From: Rossellomorea marisflavi | GTDB taxonomy: Bacteria > Bacillota > Bacilli > Bacillales > Bacillaceae_B | Direction: 5' to 3' | NCBI GenBank assembly: GCA_003667865.1 | Contig: CP033051.1 | Location: 2,382,501-2,446,500 of the forward strand | Length of the DNA stretch: 64,000 bases | In this document: piece by piece, positions 35,499 to 43,706 of the stretch | How the letters are laid out: each line of letters opens with the position of its first letter | How positions within the stretch are numbered: position 1 is the first letter of the stretch | Position numbers and translations under genes: made by a program | Notes under the pieces: generated by a model | The model's input: the letters and a program-made list of their open reading frames with translations, nothing else | Databases searched by the model: none | Told to the model about the DNA's origin: nothing

Positions 35499-36137
35499 CT
35501 ATAGTAATAGGTTCACTAATTGGTTTATAAAATGAACAGTGAAACCTAAGAGGCAAATACCAGCACTAAAGGTAATAAACTTAATTGCCTTTTCATTCAT
35601 AAGTTGTTTGGAAAAATGTACGGTAAAGATCACATTTAAATTCCATAAAAAAAGTCCCAAAATAATAGCAAAGCTACAAACAATGGATGTAGTGAATGTA
35701 TGTGTGGCTGTTAATGATTGCAGGGATGTCCCATAAACGCCAAACCAGAACACAAGATTTATCGGATTTGCTAAAGCAATAATGAATCCAGTTAAATATG
35801 GGTGGGCGGATTGCTTTTTTAAACCTTTTTCCTTGTAAATAGCCTTTGTAGAGAATGTAGAAATAATACTATTAACACCTAGATATCCTAGCATAAAGAT
35901 TCCTACAAGATACATCAGAATTTTTATTAGTATCAATTCCATGAACTGAGCAAAGCCAAAATAAATAGCTAATAATAGTAAAATATCACCTGTTATACCT
36001 CCAAGGCCAACAAGCCATGAGCGGAACAATCCTTCTGTTAGCCCTCTTTTCATTACTTCAATATTCATAGGTCCTACAGGAGCAGCAAGGCTTAACCCTA
36101 GAACGATAAAATGTATAAATGTTATTAGATTTTCCAA
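35499..36137 (-). CDS. LysE-family amino-acid exporter
   Basis: A 212-residue permease of the LysE/RhtB superfamily. It opens with GLSLAAPVGPMNIEVMKRGL (about 13-32), the family signature P-[VI]-G-P, and shows about six membrane helices, with the conserved ANPINLVFWFGVYG (about 121-134). Such proteins export amino acids or their analogues. ATG 36170 is in frame but has no binding site. GGAGGAAATCATC precedes TTG 36137, which gives the family N-terminus, so TTG is used. The substrate is not predictable. Confidence 0.9.
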   Translation of the reverse strand: MENLITFIHFIVLGLSLAAPVGPMNIEVMKRGLTEGLFRSWLVGLGGITGDILLLLAIYFGFAQFMELILIKILMYLVGIFMLGYLGVNSIISTFSTKAIYKEKGLKKQSAHPYLTGFIIALANPINLVFWFGVYGTSLQSLTATHTFTTSIVCSFAIILGLFLWNLNVIFTVHFSKQLMNEKAIKFITFSAGICLLGFTVHFINQLVNLLL

Positions 36138-36623
36138 GATGATTTCCTCCAGTAATACTTGTCTACTCATCTATATGCTGGAGGTTGTCCTTCTCATGAT
36201 AATGAATAGGTAAGAATGAATCACAACTTATGACTTTTTTATATAGTTGAATGATACAGGTAATGATTGAACAACCAGACATAGCTTTGTAAAACCTTGC
36301 TAAGGAACATTAAATCGATTTTAAAAAGTACGAGCATAAGGGAATGAATTTAATGAGGAAAGGGTATGTTTAAAAAGAATTATTATGTTATTTAATGAAA
36401 ACTCCAACTTAGCAGTAGTATGAACCTAACGTAAATAGCTTTAAAATTTCCTAGATTCAAGCAGATTACTTGTTTCTTTCCCACCAGAGTTATATTGAAT
36501 GAAGAGCAATTACATAATACACTAGGCTATTTTCAGAAGATGTGAATGGAATTTAATTGCCGATGGCACGTTAATGGAACAGATAAGACTTTCTAAATAT
36601 AAAGATATAGGAGAGTGGTGTTA
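36138..36623. other. Gene-free stretch of about 490 bases
   Basis: AT-rich DNA with no credible open frame, RNA structure or repeat that I could recognise. It separates the divergent LysE-type and acetyltransferase genes and must hold their promoters. Confidence 0.5.
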
Positions 36624-37301
36624 GTGGAGATGGAATACAGAGAAATCACGTCTATTGAAGATCCGCTATTTAAAAAGATGCATGTTCTCATGCAGGATGT
36701 TTTCCCAGCAGAAGAGATTCTAGCATTTGAGTTGTGGAGAGAGCCTCTTGAGGATCCAGGAATTTATGTCTATGTTGCACTTCAGGAAGAGGAAGTAGTG
36801 GGTGCTACTGAATATCGGTATTATAAAGATTTTAACGTAGCAATGACGGATTTTACGATTATCGGAAAAGACGGATTAGGAGTTGGACCATTTTTAGCTA
36901 GAAAGCGTTTAGAGCATTTGCATGAATTAGCGAAAAAAGCAGGAAATGAATTAGCTGGTATGTTTGCTGAGATTTATAACCCCTATCTAGTGGAAGAGGT
37001 TCGATTTGGTGGGATAAAATCAATGGATCCTTACGTTAGAAGAGAAGTGTTATCGCATCTTGGCTATAGGAAAGTAGATGTTTATTATGTTCACCCTTCA
37101 TGGAAAGATGATGGAGAGGCTGTTACGGGATTAGATCTTTGTTATATGCCAATCGGCGAAAAAGTTGATGACATTTCAGCGGATTTAGTCGTGCAATTCT
37201 TAAAACGCTACTATTCAGTATTACCAAACAAACCAAGGTCTTGGGAAGAAATGGTTAAGGATTTGGGTGCAAAGGAAAGGGTAGCTCTAAGTGTCATATA
37301 G
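36624..37301 (+). CDS. GNAT-like acetyltransferase, 225 residues
   Basis: A GNAT-fold protein longer than usual for the family. The central sheet includes YVYVALQEEEVVGATEYRYY (about residues 49-68) and TIIGKDGLGVGPFLARKRLE (about 78-97), the latter standing where the acetyl-CoA loop should be, in a divergent form. The C-terminal half (GLDLCYMPIGEKVDDISADL) is unlike common GNATs. Starts GTG 36615, 36618, 36624 and ATG 36630 are all in frame. AGGAG at 36609 is spaced 10 bases from GTG 36624, so I choose it. It stands alone before a strong palindromic terminator. The substrate is unknown. Confidence 0.75.
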   Translation: MEMEYREITSIEDPLFKKMHVLMQDVFPAEEILAFELWREPLEDPGIYVYVALQEEEVVGATEYRYYKDFNVAMTDFTIIGKDGLGVGPFLARKRLEHLHELAKKAGNELAGMFAEIYNPYLVEEVRFGGIKSMDPYVRREVLSHLGYRKVDVYYVHPSWKDDGEAVTGLDLCYMPIGEKVDDISADLVVQFLKRYYSVLPNKPRSWEEMVKDLGAKERVALSVI

Positions 37302-37339
37302 AAAAAAATGCAGAGAATACGTATTCTCTGCATTTTTTT
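37302..37339. terminator. Perfect palindromic bidirectional terminator
   Basis: A 19-bp perfect arm, AAAAAAATGCAGAGAATAC facing its exact complement with no loop base between, located between convergent genes. Confidence 0.95.
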
Positions 37340-37353
37340 GTTCTATTGTGAAA

Positions 37354-38241
37354 TTACTGTAAAAAAGATTGATCTGTTGTTTGTGTCGGCTCCATTTTTC
37401 CTTGACCTTGCATGATTCTCATATCAAGTGGAGGTGTTCCGTGGATATACTTTGGACCAGGCTGTAGCTCTGGTTTTTGTCCCATTGCTTGTGGGTTTTG
37501 AATGTATTCAAAGTTTGCTTGTCCATCTAGAGTTGGACCGTTTGCCCATCTGCCAGTGCTGCTATCCTCTCCCTCAGAATAGTTCATAAAGGAGTATGAA
37601 ACCTCTTGCTTTTCATATTCTTGGTTAAATGTACTTGGTACTACAGCACCTTGCGTTTGTTCCAACTCCTCAATAGCGGCCATCCATTGGTTTTGGTGCA
37701 TCGTATCACGAGCAATTAGGAACGAGAGCATATCACGTACTCCAGGATCTGTCGTCATTTCATATAGTCGACAAACCTGAAGACGACCTTGAGACTCTGC
37801 ATTTAAGTTTGCTCGGAAATCAGCAAGTAGATTTCCACTTGCAACAGTGTAGCGGGCAGTCCATGGGAAGCCAACACTATCATTAGGTTGTGCACCAAGA
37901 CCATTTACAATGGCATGCTGTGGATTCATTCCTCCAAGCACTGCTTCTACTGCAGGGTCCTTCGCTCCTTGTTCTTGGTCATGAGCAGGTGCACCATCTA
38001 GAAGCTGTGCAATCATTGTTGCAATCATCTCAACGTGAGCAATTTCCTCTGTCGCAATATCAAGTATCATATCACGATATTTTCCTTCCGCTCGACAATT
38101 CCAACCTTGAAATAGGTATTGCATCATAACAGACATTTCTCCATACTGTCCGCCTAATATTTCTTGAAGCTTTTTCGCATACACAGGATCGGGTTGACTT
38201 GGTTTTGCGTTATATTGTAATTCTTTAACATGATAAAACAT
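37354..38241 (-). CDS. Manganese (non-heme) catalase family protein
   Basis: A 295-residue di-manganese catalase of the ferritin-like fold, related to CotJC and YdbD/YjqC of B. subtilis. The metal helices show QYGEMSVMMQYLFQGWNC (about 32-49), TEEIAHVEMIATMIAQLL (about 64-81, E-x-x-H) and a later helix pair with MTTDPGVRDMLSFLIARD (around 160-180) before HQNQW. The C-terminal 70 residues are proline- and glycine-rich (ELQPGPKYIHGTPPLDM). ATG 38241 is preceded by AAGGAGGAATGCCAC; the longer frame to 38292 lacks one. It should break down hydrogen peroxide, possibly in the spore or mother cell. It adds a second, heme-independent catalase to katA. Confidence 0.93.
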   Translation of the reverse strand: MFYHVKELQYNAKPSQPDPVYAKKLQEILGGQYGEMSVMMQYLFQGWNCRAEGKYRDMILDIATEEIAHVEMIATMIAQLLDGAPAHDQEQGAKDPAVEAVLGGMNPQHAIVNGLGAQPNDSVGFPWTARYTVASGNLLADFRANLNAESQGRLQVCRLYEMTTDPGVRDMLSFLIARDTMHQNQWMAAIEELEQTQGAVVPSTFNQEYEKQEVSYSFMNYSEGEDSSTGRWANGPTLDGQANFEYIQNPQAMGQKPELQPGPKYIHGTPPLDMRIMQGQGKMEPTQTTDQSFLQ

Positions 38242-38459
38242 GTGGCATTCCTCCTTAAAGTCTTTCCTATTTATTATTTGGAATTGAATCATTTGTACTT
38301 GTGAGAATTTATCCCATACGACTTGTTCTAGATTTCCCTTGAAAAGTACTATTAAAAAGAAGCTTTTTCACTTTAATACTGTTTTACCAAAACGACCCAA
38401 TACTTGAAATAATTATGATAAAATTAAAAGCATAAATGTAGAAGGATTGGGTGAGGAGT

Positions 38460-39242
38460 ATGGATTCACAAAAAATACTGGTTATTAAAGACTTACAGAA
38501 AAACTATGGAAATAAGCAGGTATTAAAAGGAATTGATCTGGAGGTTTCGCGTGGAGAGATTATAGGATATATAGGTCCAAATGGAGCTGGCAAAAGTACG
38601 ACAGTTAAACTTATGCTTGGTCTTGAAAGTGGATATTCTGGTGAGATTTCCATATTTGGAGAAAGTATTGCTGCAGGCGATGTTGCGTATAAAAAGAAGA
38701 TCGGATATATTCCAGAGGTTTCTGATATGTATGACAATCTTACTGCTTGTGAATATCTTACTTTCATAGGAGAACTGTATGGCATGAACCCAGATATTGC
38801 AGAACAAAAAGCAGAAAGATTGGCTGGGATTTTTGGACTTGATCAGGCTTTCCATTCAAGAATCGCCTCATTCTCTAAAGGAATGAAACAAAAGACTTTA
38901 ATTATTTCTTCTCTTTTACATAATCCAGATTTGTTATTTTTAGATGAGCCTTTAACAGGACTTGATGCCAATAGTGTAATGGTATTTAAAGAAATATTAG
39001 CTGAGCTTTCTAAGCAAGGAAAAACGATTTTCTATTCCTCACACATTATGGATGTTGTTGAAAAGATTAGTAATCGAATCATCCTATTGCATAACGGAGT
39101 AATTGTCGCCGATGGAAGCTTTAGTGAATTAAAAGAACAGAACAAAGAAGGGACACTTGAAACAATTTTCAATCAATTAACAGGCTTTAATGAACATGAA
39201 GAACAGGCACATCAGTTTGTTTCAATTGTTCAAGAGGTGTGA
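38460..39242 (+). CDS. ABC transporter ATP-binding protein
   Basis: About 260 residues. Walker A GPNGAGKSTT (about 37-46), Q-loop region IGYIPEVSDMYDNLTACEYL, ABC signature FSKGMKQKT (about 138-146) and Walker B LLFLDEPLTGLD (about 158-169) are all intact. It belongs to the ABC-2 exporter type that works with a large permease. GTG 38451 is in frame upstream; ATG 38460 was chosen though its Shine-Dalgarno spacing is tight, so the start is uncertain by three codons. The permease gene follows with start 39245, right behind the stop. Confidence 0.93.
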   Translation: MDSQKILVIKDLQKNYGNKQVLKGIDLEVSRGEIIGYIGPNGAGKSTTVKLMLGLESGYSGEISIFGESIAAGDVAYKKKIGYIPEVSDMYDNLTACEYLTFIGELYGMNPDIAEQKAERLAGIFGLDQAFHSRIASFSKGMKQKTLIISSLLHNPDLLFLDEPLTGLDANSVMVFKEILAELSKQGKTIFYSSHIMDVVEKISNRIILLHNGVIVADGSFSELKEQNKEGTLETIFNQLTGFNEHEEQAHQFVSIVQEV

Positions 39243-39244
39243 GT

Positions 39245-40867
39245 ATGAAGGATTTTTTTATTTTAAAACTCTTAGACCTTTTCCGCAGAGTATTTATAGT
39301 AGCAGGTATAGATTATCCAGTTTTGAGAAGAATTCTCCAAGTCAAGCTTACGATGGATCAACGAAGGAAGCCTACTATTTTTCAACAGCAAGGGAAAAAG
39401 AAGAAGCATAAGGAGGATGAAAATCAATTTTATAAATCGTTAATCTTCTATGCAATTATGGGATTAATCTTACTGCCATTTTTATTTTTAAAAGAAAACT
39501 ATCTTTTTCAAGTAAGCACAATGGTAGGAATCTTTATGTTTATTATCATGACATCACTGATATCGGATTTTTCCTCAGTTTTATTGGATATTCGTGATAA
39601 AAGTGTTCTCTCAACAAAACCGATAACGGATAAAACCATTAGTATTGCCAAAACATTACATATTTGCATTTATATTACCTATATTTCCGTTGCTGTATCT
39701 GCAATCCCCTTAATCGTTAGTATTTTTGTTCAAGGAATTATATTCTTCTTATTATTCGTATTCACTTTAATGTGGGTTAATATGTTAGTTATTTCTGTTA
39801 CAGCTTTATTTTATCTAGTAATCCTGCGCTTTTTCGATGGAGAAAAACTAAAGGACATCATTAACTATGCGCAGATTGTACTATCTATGGCAGTGTTTAT
39901 CGGATATCAGCTTGTTGCTAGATCCTTTGAATTAGTAACTATTGATATTGTGATGAAGCCAGAATGGTGGCAGCTATTGATTCCACCAATTTGGTTTGGC
40001 TCTATGTTTGATACTGTTTTAAATGGGGAAATCTCTTTACTACACATGTCCTATACAGTGCTAGCCATCATTGGGCCAATTGTATCTCTCATGATTTATT
40101 ACAGATTTATTCCAGTTTTTGAACATCAATTACAGAAACTGGCTAATCATAGTTCGAATAGTAAAGGGAAGAAGAGAAGAAAAAACTTTGGTATTCTGAA
40201 GCTGTTTCTTAAAAGTCATGAAGAAAGAACATTTTTTAGATTTGCTAGCAAGATGATTCGCAATGAACGCGAATTCAAACTTAAGGTTTATCCTTCTTTG
40301 GGGTTTGCGATTGTAATTCCGTTTATTTTTATGCTAAACACGATTACAGGTGATGAATCCTGGGAATCTGTTTTTACTGGGAAATCCTATATGACGATCT
40401 ATGGATCTTTTCTCGTGATCCCTTCGTCGGTATTAATGCTACAGTATTCTGGAACGTATAAAGGAGCATGGATTTATAATACAACTCCAATTACAAGCTT
40501 TGTTCCATTATATAAAGGGGCACTTAAGGCATTCATGTTTCAATTGTTTCTCCCGATTTTTGGTTTTCTCGCGGTGTTGTTTGCAATATTATTTGGACCA
40601 CACATTGTGATTCATTTACTTATTGCGCTAGTCAGTGCAGCGTTATATACGGTAATATGCTTTAAATTAAACAATGAAGTAGCACCTTTTACAGAATCGT
40701 TTAGTTCAATGGAACAGAGTGAAGGCTGGAAGGTTTTCTTACATATACTCTTTATCCCTTTATTTGTAGGACTTCACTTTTTAAGTCAACTAATACCATT
40801 CGGAGAGTATGGCTACTGTTTTGTACTTATTTTTATAAACTGGTTATCCTGGAAATCGATAAAGTAG
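39245..40867 (+). CDS. ABC transporter permease, large (540 residues)
   Basis: An integral membrane partner of the preceding ATPase. Membrane helices are readable at about 60-78, 85-105, 135-155, 160-190, 215-235, 265-285, 365-385, 400-415, 440-490 and 505-540. A basic cytoplasmic stretch (NSKGKKRRKNFG, around 305) separates two membrane halves. The sequence resembles the uncharacterised Bacillaceae ABC-2-like permeases with no known substrate. ATG 39245 follows GAGGTG inside the ATPase gene end, so the two are translationally coupled. No substrate-binding protein or regulator is adjacent. Confidence 0.85.
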   Translation: MKDFFILKLLDLFRRVFIVAGIDYPVLRRILQVKLTMDQRRKPTIFQQQGKKKKHKEDENQFYKSLIFYAIMGLILLPFLFLKENYLFQVSTMVGIFMFIIMTSLISDFSSVLLDIRDKSVLSTKPITDKTISIAKTLHICIYITYISVAVSAIPLIVSIFVQGIIFFLLFVFTLMWVNMLVISVTALFYLVILRFFDGEKLKDIINYAQIVLSMAVFIGYQLVARSFELVTIDIVMKPEWWQLLIPPIWFGSMFDTVLNGEISLLHMSYTVLAIIGPIVSLMIYYRFIPVFEHQLQKLANHSSNSKGKKRRKNFGILKLFLKSHEERTFFRFASKMIRNEREFKLKVYPSLGFAIVIPFIFMLNTITGDESWESVFTGKSYMTIYGSFLVIPSSVLMLQYSGTYKGAWIYNTTPITSFVPLYKGALKAFMFQLFLPIFGFLAVLFAILFGPHIVIHLLIALVSAALYTVICFKLNNEVAPFTESFSSMEQSEGWKVFLHILFIPLFVGLHFLSQLIPFGEYGYCFVLIFINWLSWKSIK

Positions 40868-40969
40868 CTTATTGAACCTTGTTCTTTTTATGTATGAAAT
40901 GAATAGTATTGTTCTTTTAATAAAACAATATCATTATGGAACCATTAAAGAGTATGGAGGGGAATTGTG

Positions 40970-41788
40970 ATGAGTTTAACTCCAAAGCAACGTGTTGAGT
41001 TACATGGATTTAACAATTTAACGAAATCACTTTCATTTAATATGTATGATGTTTGTTATACAAGAAACAAAGAAGAGAGAGAAGCATACCTAAATTATAT
41101 TGATGAACAATATAATGCTGACCGTTTGACTACTATTTGTCAGACTGTTGCAGATATCATTGGGGCTCATATTCTAAACACAGCGAAACAAGACTATATT
41201 CCTCAAGGTGCTAGTGTAACATTACTTGTATCAGAAGGGCCTGTGGATGAGTCAGAAGCGGAATCATTTGAGGAGTCTCCTGGACCGATACCGGGGCACG
41301 TTGTGAATCAGTTAGATAAGAGTCATATTACGGTACATACGTATCCTGAATTTCACCCAGATGAGGGAATTAGTACGTTTCGAGCAGATATTGATGTATC
41401 CACATGCGGAGAAATTTCTCCATTAAAAGCATTGAATTTTTTAATTCATTCCTTTGAAACAGATGTGATGACGATGGATTATCGCGTGCGTGGTTTTACA
41501 AGGGATGTTAGTGGGCATAAACTATTTATTGACCATGAAATCAACTCTATACAAAACTATATACCTGATGAGGTCTATGATCAGTACCATATGATTGATG
41601 TAAATGTTTATCAAGAAAATATCTTCCATACAAAATGTAAGCTGAAGGAATTTGATTTAGATAATTATTTGTTTGGATATAATAAGGACGCTATTTCTGT
41701 GGAAGAACAACAATCGATCACAAAGAAAATTAACCGTGAGATGGACGAAATTTTCTATGGACGTAATATGTCAGAGGTTTATGACTGA
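40970..41788 (+). CDS. speD: S-adenosylmethionine decarboxylase proenzyme, E. coli SpeD type
   Basis: A 272-residue proenzyme that makes the aminopropyl donor for spermidine. The self-cleavage site is [12 protein letters not shown] with Lys117-Ser118, where Ser becomes the pyruvoyl group as in E. coli (Lys-Ser). The catalytic region [20 protein letters not shown], then [32 protein letters not shown] and the end YGRNMSEV match enteric SpeD nearly block for block. The common B. subtilis SpeH enzyme is about 126 residues, so this is the long class. ATG 40970 lies 7 bases after GGAGGGG. No spermidine synthase gene is adjacent. Confidence 0.95.
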   Translation: MSLTPKQRVELHGFNNLTKSLSFNMYDVCYTRNKEEREAYLNYIDEQYNADRLTTICQTVADIIGAHILNTAKQDYIPQGASVTLLVSEGPVDESEAESFEESPGPIPGHVVNQLDKSHITVHTYPEFHPDEGISTFRADIDVSTCGEISPLKALNFLIHSFETDVMTMDYRVRGFTRDVSGHKLFIDHEINSIQNYIPDEVYDQYHMIDVNVYQENIFHTKCKLKEFDLDNYLFGYNKDAISVEEQQSITKKINREMDEIFYGRNMSEVYD

Positions 41789-41930
41789 AATATCTATAGA
41801 ATAACAATGAAAGCTGACTGTTTCTAAGTAATAGCTTGCTCTGTTAGGAGTTAACTATATCTTATGGAGCAGTCTTTTTTCATGCCATTTTGTTAGCTAA
41901 TAAGAAAATTTTTTGAATGAATTTGGTTGT

Positions 41931-41950
41931 TTATGATTATTTATGATTAT
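41931..41950 (+). promoter_or_regulatory. Tandem direct repeat upstream of fruR, possible FruR operator
   Basis: TTATGATTAT occurs twice head to tail (41931-41940, 41941-41950), just upstream of the fruR promoter, with a related AATGATTGA at 41962. Binding by FruR is inferred from position. Confidence 0.45.
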
Positions 41951-41966
41951 TTTTGAAAGAAAATGA

Positions 41967-41995
41967 TTGAAAAATGAAAGGGCTTTCCTTATAAT
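41967..41995 (+). promoter_or_regulatory. fruR operon promoter with cre-like spacer
   Basis: TTGAAA, a 17-bp spacer and TATAAT make a near-consensus sigma-A promoter. The spacer contains GAAAGGGCTTTC, a CcpA cre-like palindrome with GG in place of the usual CG centre. Confidence 0.75.
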
Positions 41996-42030
41996 AAGTA
42001 ACAAGGGATCCCAATTAATGAGGTGGAAAT

Positions 42031-42783
42031 ATGCTAACCCCTGAAAGACATCGTATCATTCTCGAGTTATTACAAGAAAAAGAATTAGTGAAAATTCAAG
42101 AACTGGTAGAGGCAACATTGTCTTCAGAATCAACCATTCGTCGAGACTTAAGTCAGCTTGAAGAAAGTAAAAAATTGAAACGAGTTCACGGTGGTGCTTC
42201 GTTAATTAAGCAAAAGGGTGAAGAGCCCAGTATAGTAGAAAAAACGACGCAACATACAGATGAAAAAGATAAAATAGCGAGATTGGCAGCAAGCTTTATC
42301 CGTGATCGAGATTGTATCTATCTAGATGCAGGAACGACAACTTTAAATATGATCCGTTATATAAATGCAAAAGAAATTAAGGTCGTAACAAATGGCTTAC
42401 CTCATCTTCAAGAGCTACTAGAGTGTCACATTGATGCTTATGTGGTCGGTGGCTACTTGAAGAAGAGGACGGGTGCCTTCATTGGACGTGGAGCTATCGA
42501 AGGAATGAAACGATACCATTTTGATAAAGCGTTTATTGGTGTTAATGGTATTCATTCTGTAATGGGCTATACGACACCTGATCCTGAAGAGGCAATTTTG
42601 AAAAAGACCGCCATTGAACTTTCACAAGATGCTTACGTGCTAGCTGACCATTCAAAATTCCATGAAGTAACGTTTGCAAACATTGCTTCATTAAAAGATG
42701 CCATCATTATCACAGATTTGATGGATGAGGATATAGCAGGAGATATAATTGACAAAACCAACATAGAGGTTGTGACATCATGA
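42031..42783 (+). CDS. fruR: DeoR-family fructose operon repressor FruR
   Basis: A 250-residue DeoR regulator. The N-terminal winged HTH (LTPERHRIILELLQEKELV, then SESTIRRDLSQLEESKKLKRVHGGA, residues 2-56) carries the DeoR signature. The C-terminal sugar-phosphate sensor contains IYLDAGTTTLNMIRYI (about 93-108) and KAFIGVNGIH (about 168-177). In the family the effector is fructose-1-phosphate. ATG 42031 follows GAGGTGGAAAT. The stop overlaps the fruK start by four bases (ATGA), so fruR-fruK-fruA is one operon under the promoter at 41967. Confidence 0.95.
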   Translation: MLTPERHRIILELLQEKELVKIQELVEATLSSESTIRRDLSQLEESKKLKRVHGGASLIKQKGEEPSIVEKTTQHTDEKDKIARLAASFIRDRDCIYLDAGTTTLNMIRYINAKEIKVVTNGLPHLQELLECHIDAYVVGGYLKKRTGAFIGRGAIEGMKRYHFDKAFIGVNGIHSVMGYTTPDPEEAILKKTAIELSQDAYVLADHSKFHEVTFANIASLKDAIIITDLMDEDIAGDIIDKTNIEVVTS

Positions 42784-43694
42784 TTTATACGTGTACATTA
42801 AATCCATCAATCGACTATCTAGTTGAAATGGATCAATTAGAAATTGGTAGATTAAATCGCTCAAATCATACAAGCTTTTTTCCAGGTGGAAAAGGAATTA
42901 ACGTATCCAGAGTATTAAAAAATATCGGAATCGACAGTATTGCATTAGGATTTATTGGTGGTTTTACCGGTGCATTTATTCGAGATTCATTAACAACCCT
43001 GAAAATCAATCATCAATTTATTGAGCATGAAGCACCAACACGAATTAATGTGAAAGTAAAAGCAAACGAAGAGACAGAGATAAACGGTACAGGGGCAATC
43101 ATTTCTGAAGAAGCACGCGAAAGGTTACTTGAACAAGTTCGCTTGCTTCATTCAGAGGATTACTTTGTACTGGCTGGCAGTATACCTGCCTCCATATCAA
43201 CAGATTTCTACGAATCTCTTATCGCAACTTGCAGGGAAAATGGAGTTCAAGTTCTTGTAGATGTTTCAGGACCCGTAATCCAGAAGGTTTTACCGTATAA
43301 ACCATTCTTACTGAAGCCAAATCAGCATGAATTAGGTGAACTATTTGGTGTAGAGGTTTTAACGAAGCAAGACGCAATTTACTATGGAAATAAACTAGTA
43401 GAGCAAGGGGTTCAAAACGTGATTGTTTCGCTCGGTGGAGATGGAGCGGTATTCATAAACCATGATACAGTTGCGGTTGCAGAAGTTCCTAAGGGAACAG
43501 TAAAAAATTCGGTAGGCGCAGGAGACTCAACGGTTGCAGGGTTTTTAGCTTCATATGTACAAACGGGTGATGTCTTACAGTCATTTCAGTATGGATTAGC
43601 AGCAGGAAGTGCAACAGCATTTTCTTCAGATTTGTGTGAAAAAGGACTAATAGACGAATTATTACATCAAGTTAAGATTGAAAAGGTCCAATAA
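42780..43694 (+). CDS. fruK: 1-phosphofructokinase FruK
   Basis: A 304-residue PfkB-family kinase converting fructose-1-phosphate to fructose-1,6-bisphosphate with ATP. The opening MIYTCTLNPSIDYLVEMD and GGKGINVSRVLKNIG (about 37-51) define the 1-PFK/tagatose-6-P kinase subgroup. The catalytic Asp lies in the PfkB signature VGAGDSTVAGFLASY (about 244-258). It starts in ATGA overlap with fruR and is followed 12 bases later by fruA, whose product supplies its substrate. Confidence 0.97.
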   Translation: MIYTCTLNPSIDYLVEMDQLEIGRLNRSNHTSFFPGGKGINVSRVLKNIGIDSIALGFIGGFTGAFIRDSLTTLKINHQFIEHEAPTRINVKVKANEETEINGTGAIISEEARERLLEQVRLLHSEDYFVLAGSIPASISTDFYESLIATCRENGVQVLVDVSGPVIQKVLPYKPFLLKPNQHELGELFGVEVLTKQDAIYYGNKLVEQGVQNVIVSLGGDGAVFINHDTVAVAEVPKGTVKNSVGAGDSTVAGFLASYVQTGDVLQSFQYGLAAGSATAFSSDLCEKGLIDELLHQVKIEKVQ

Positions 43695-43706
43695 GGAGGG
43701 TTTATA

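Noticed and set aside
41789-41880. Terminator after speD
   Set aside because: A GACTG...CAGTC pairing with a T-run exists, but the loop is about 60 bases long and the stem short, so I did not list it as a feature.
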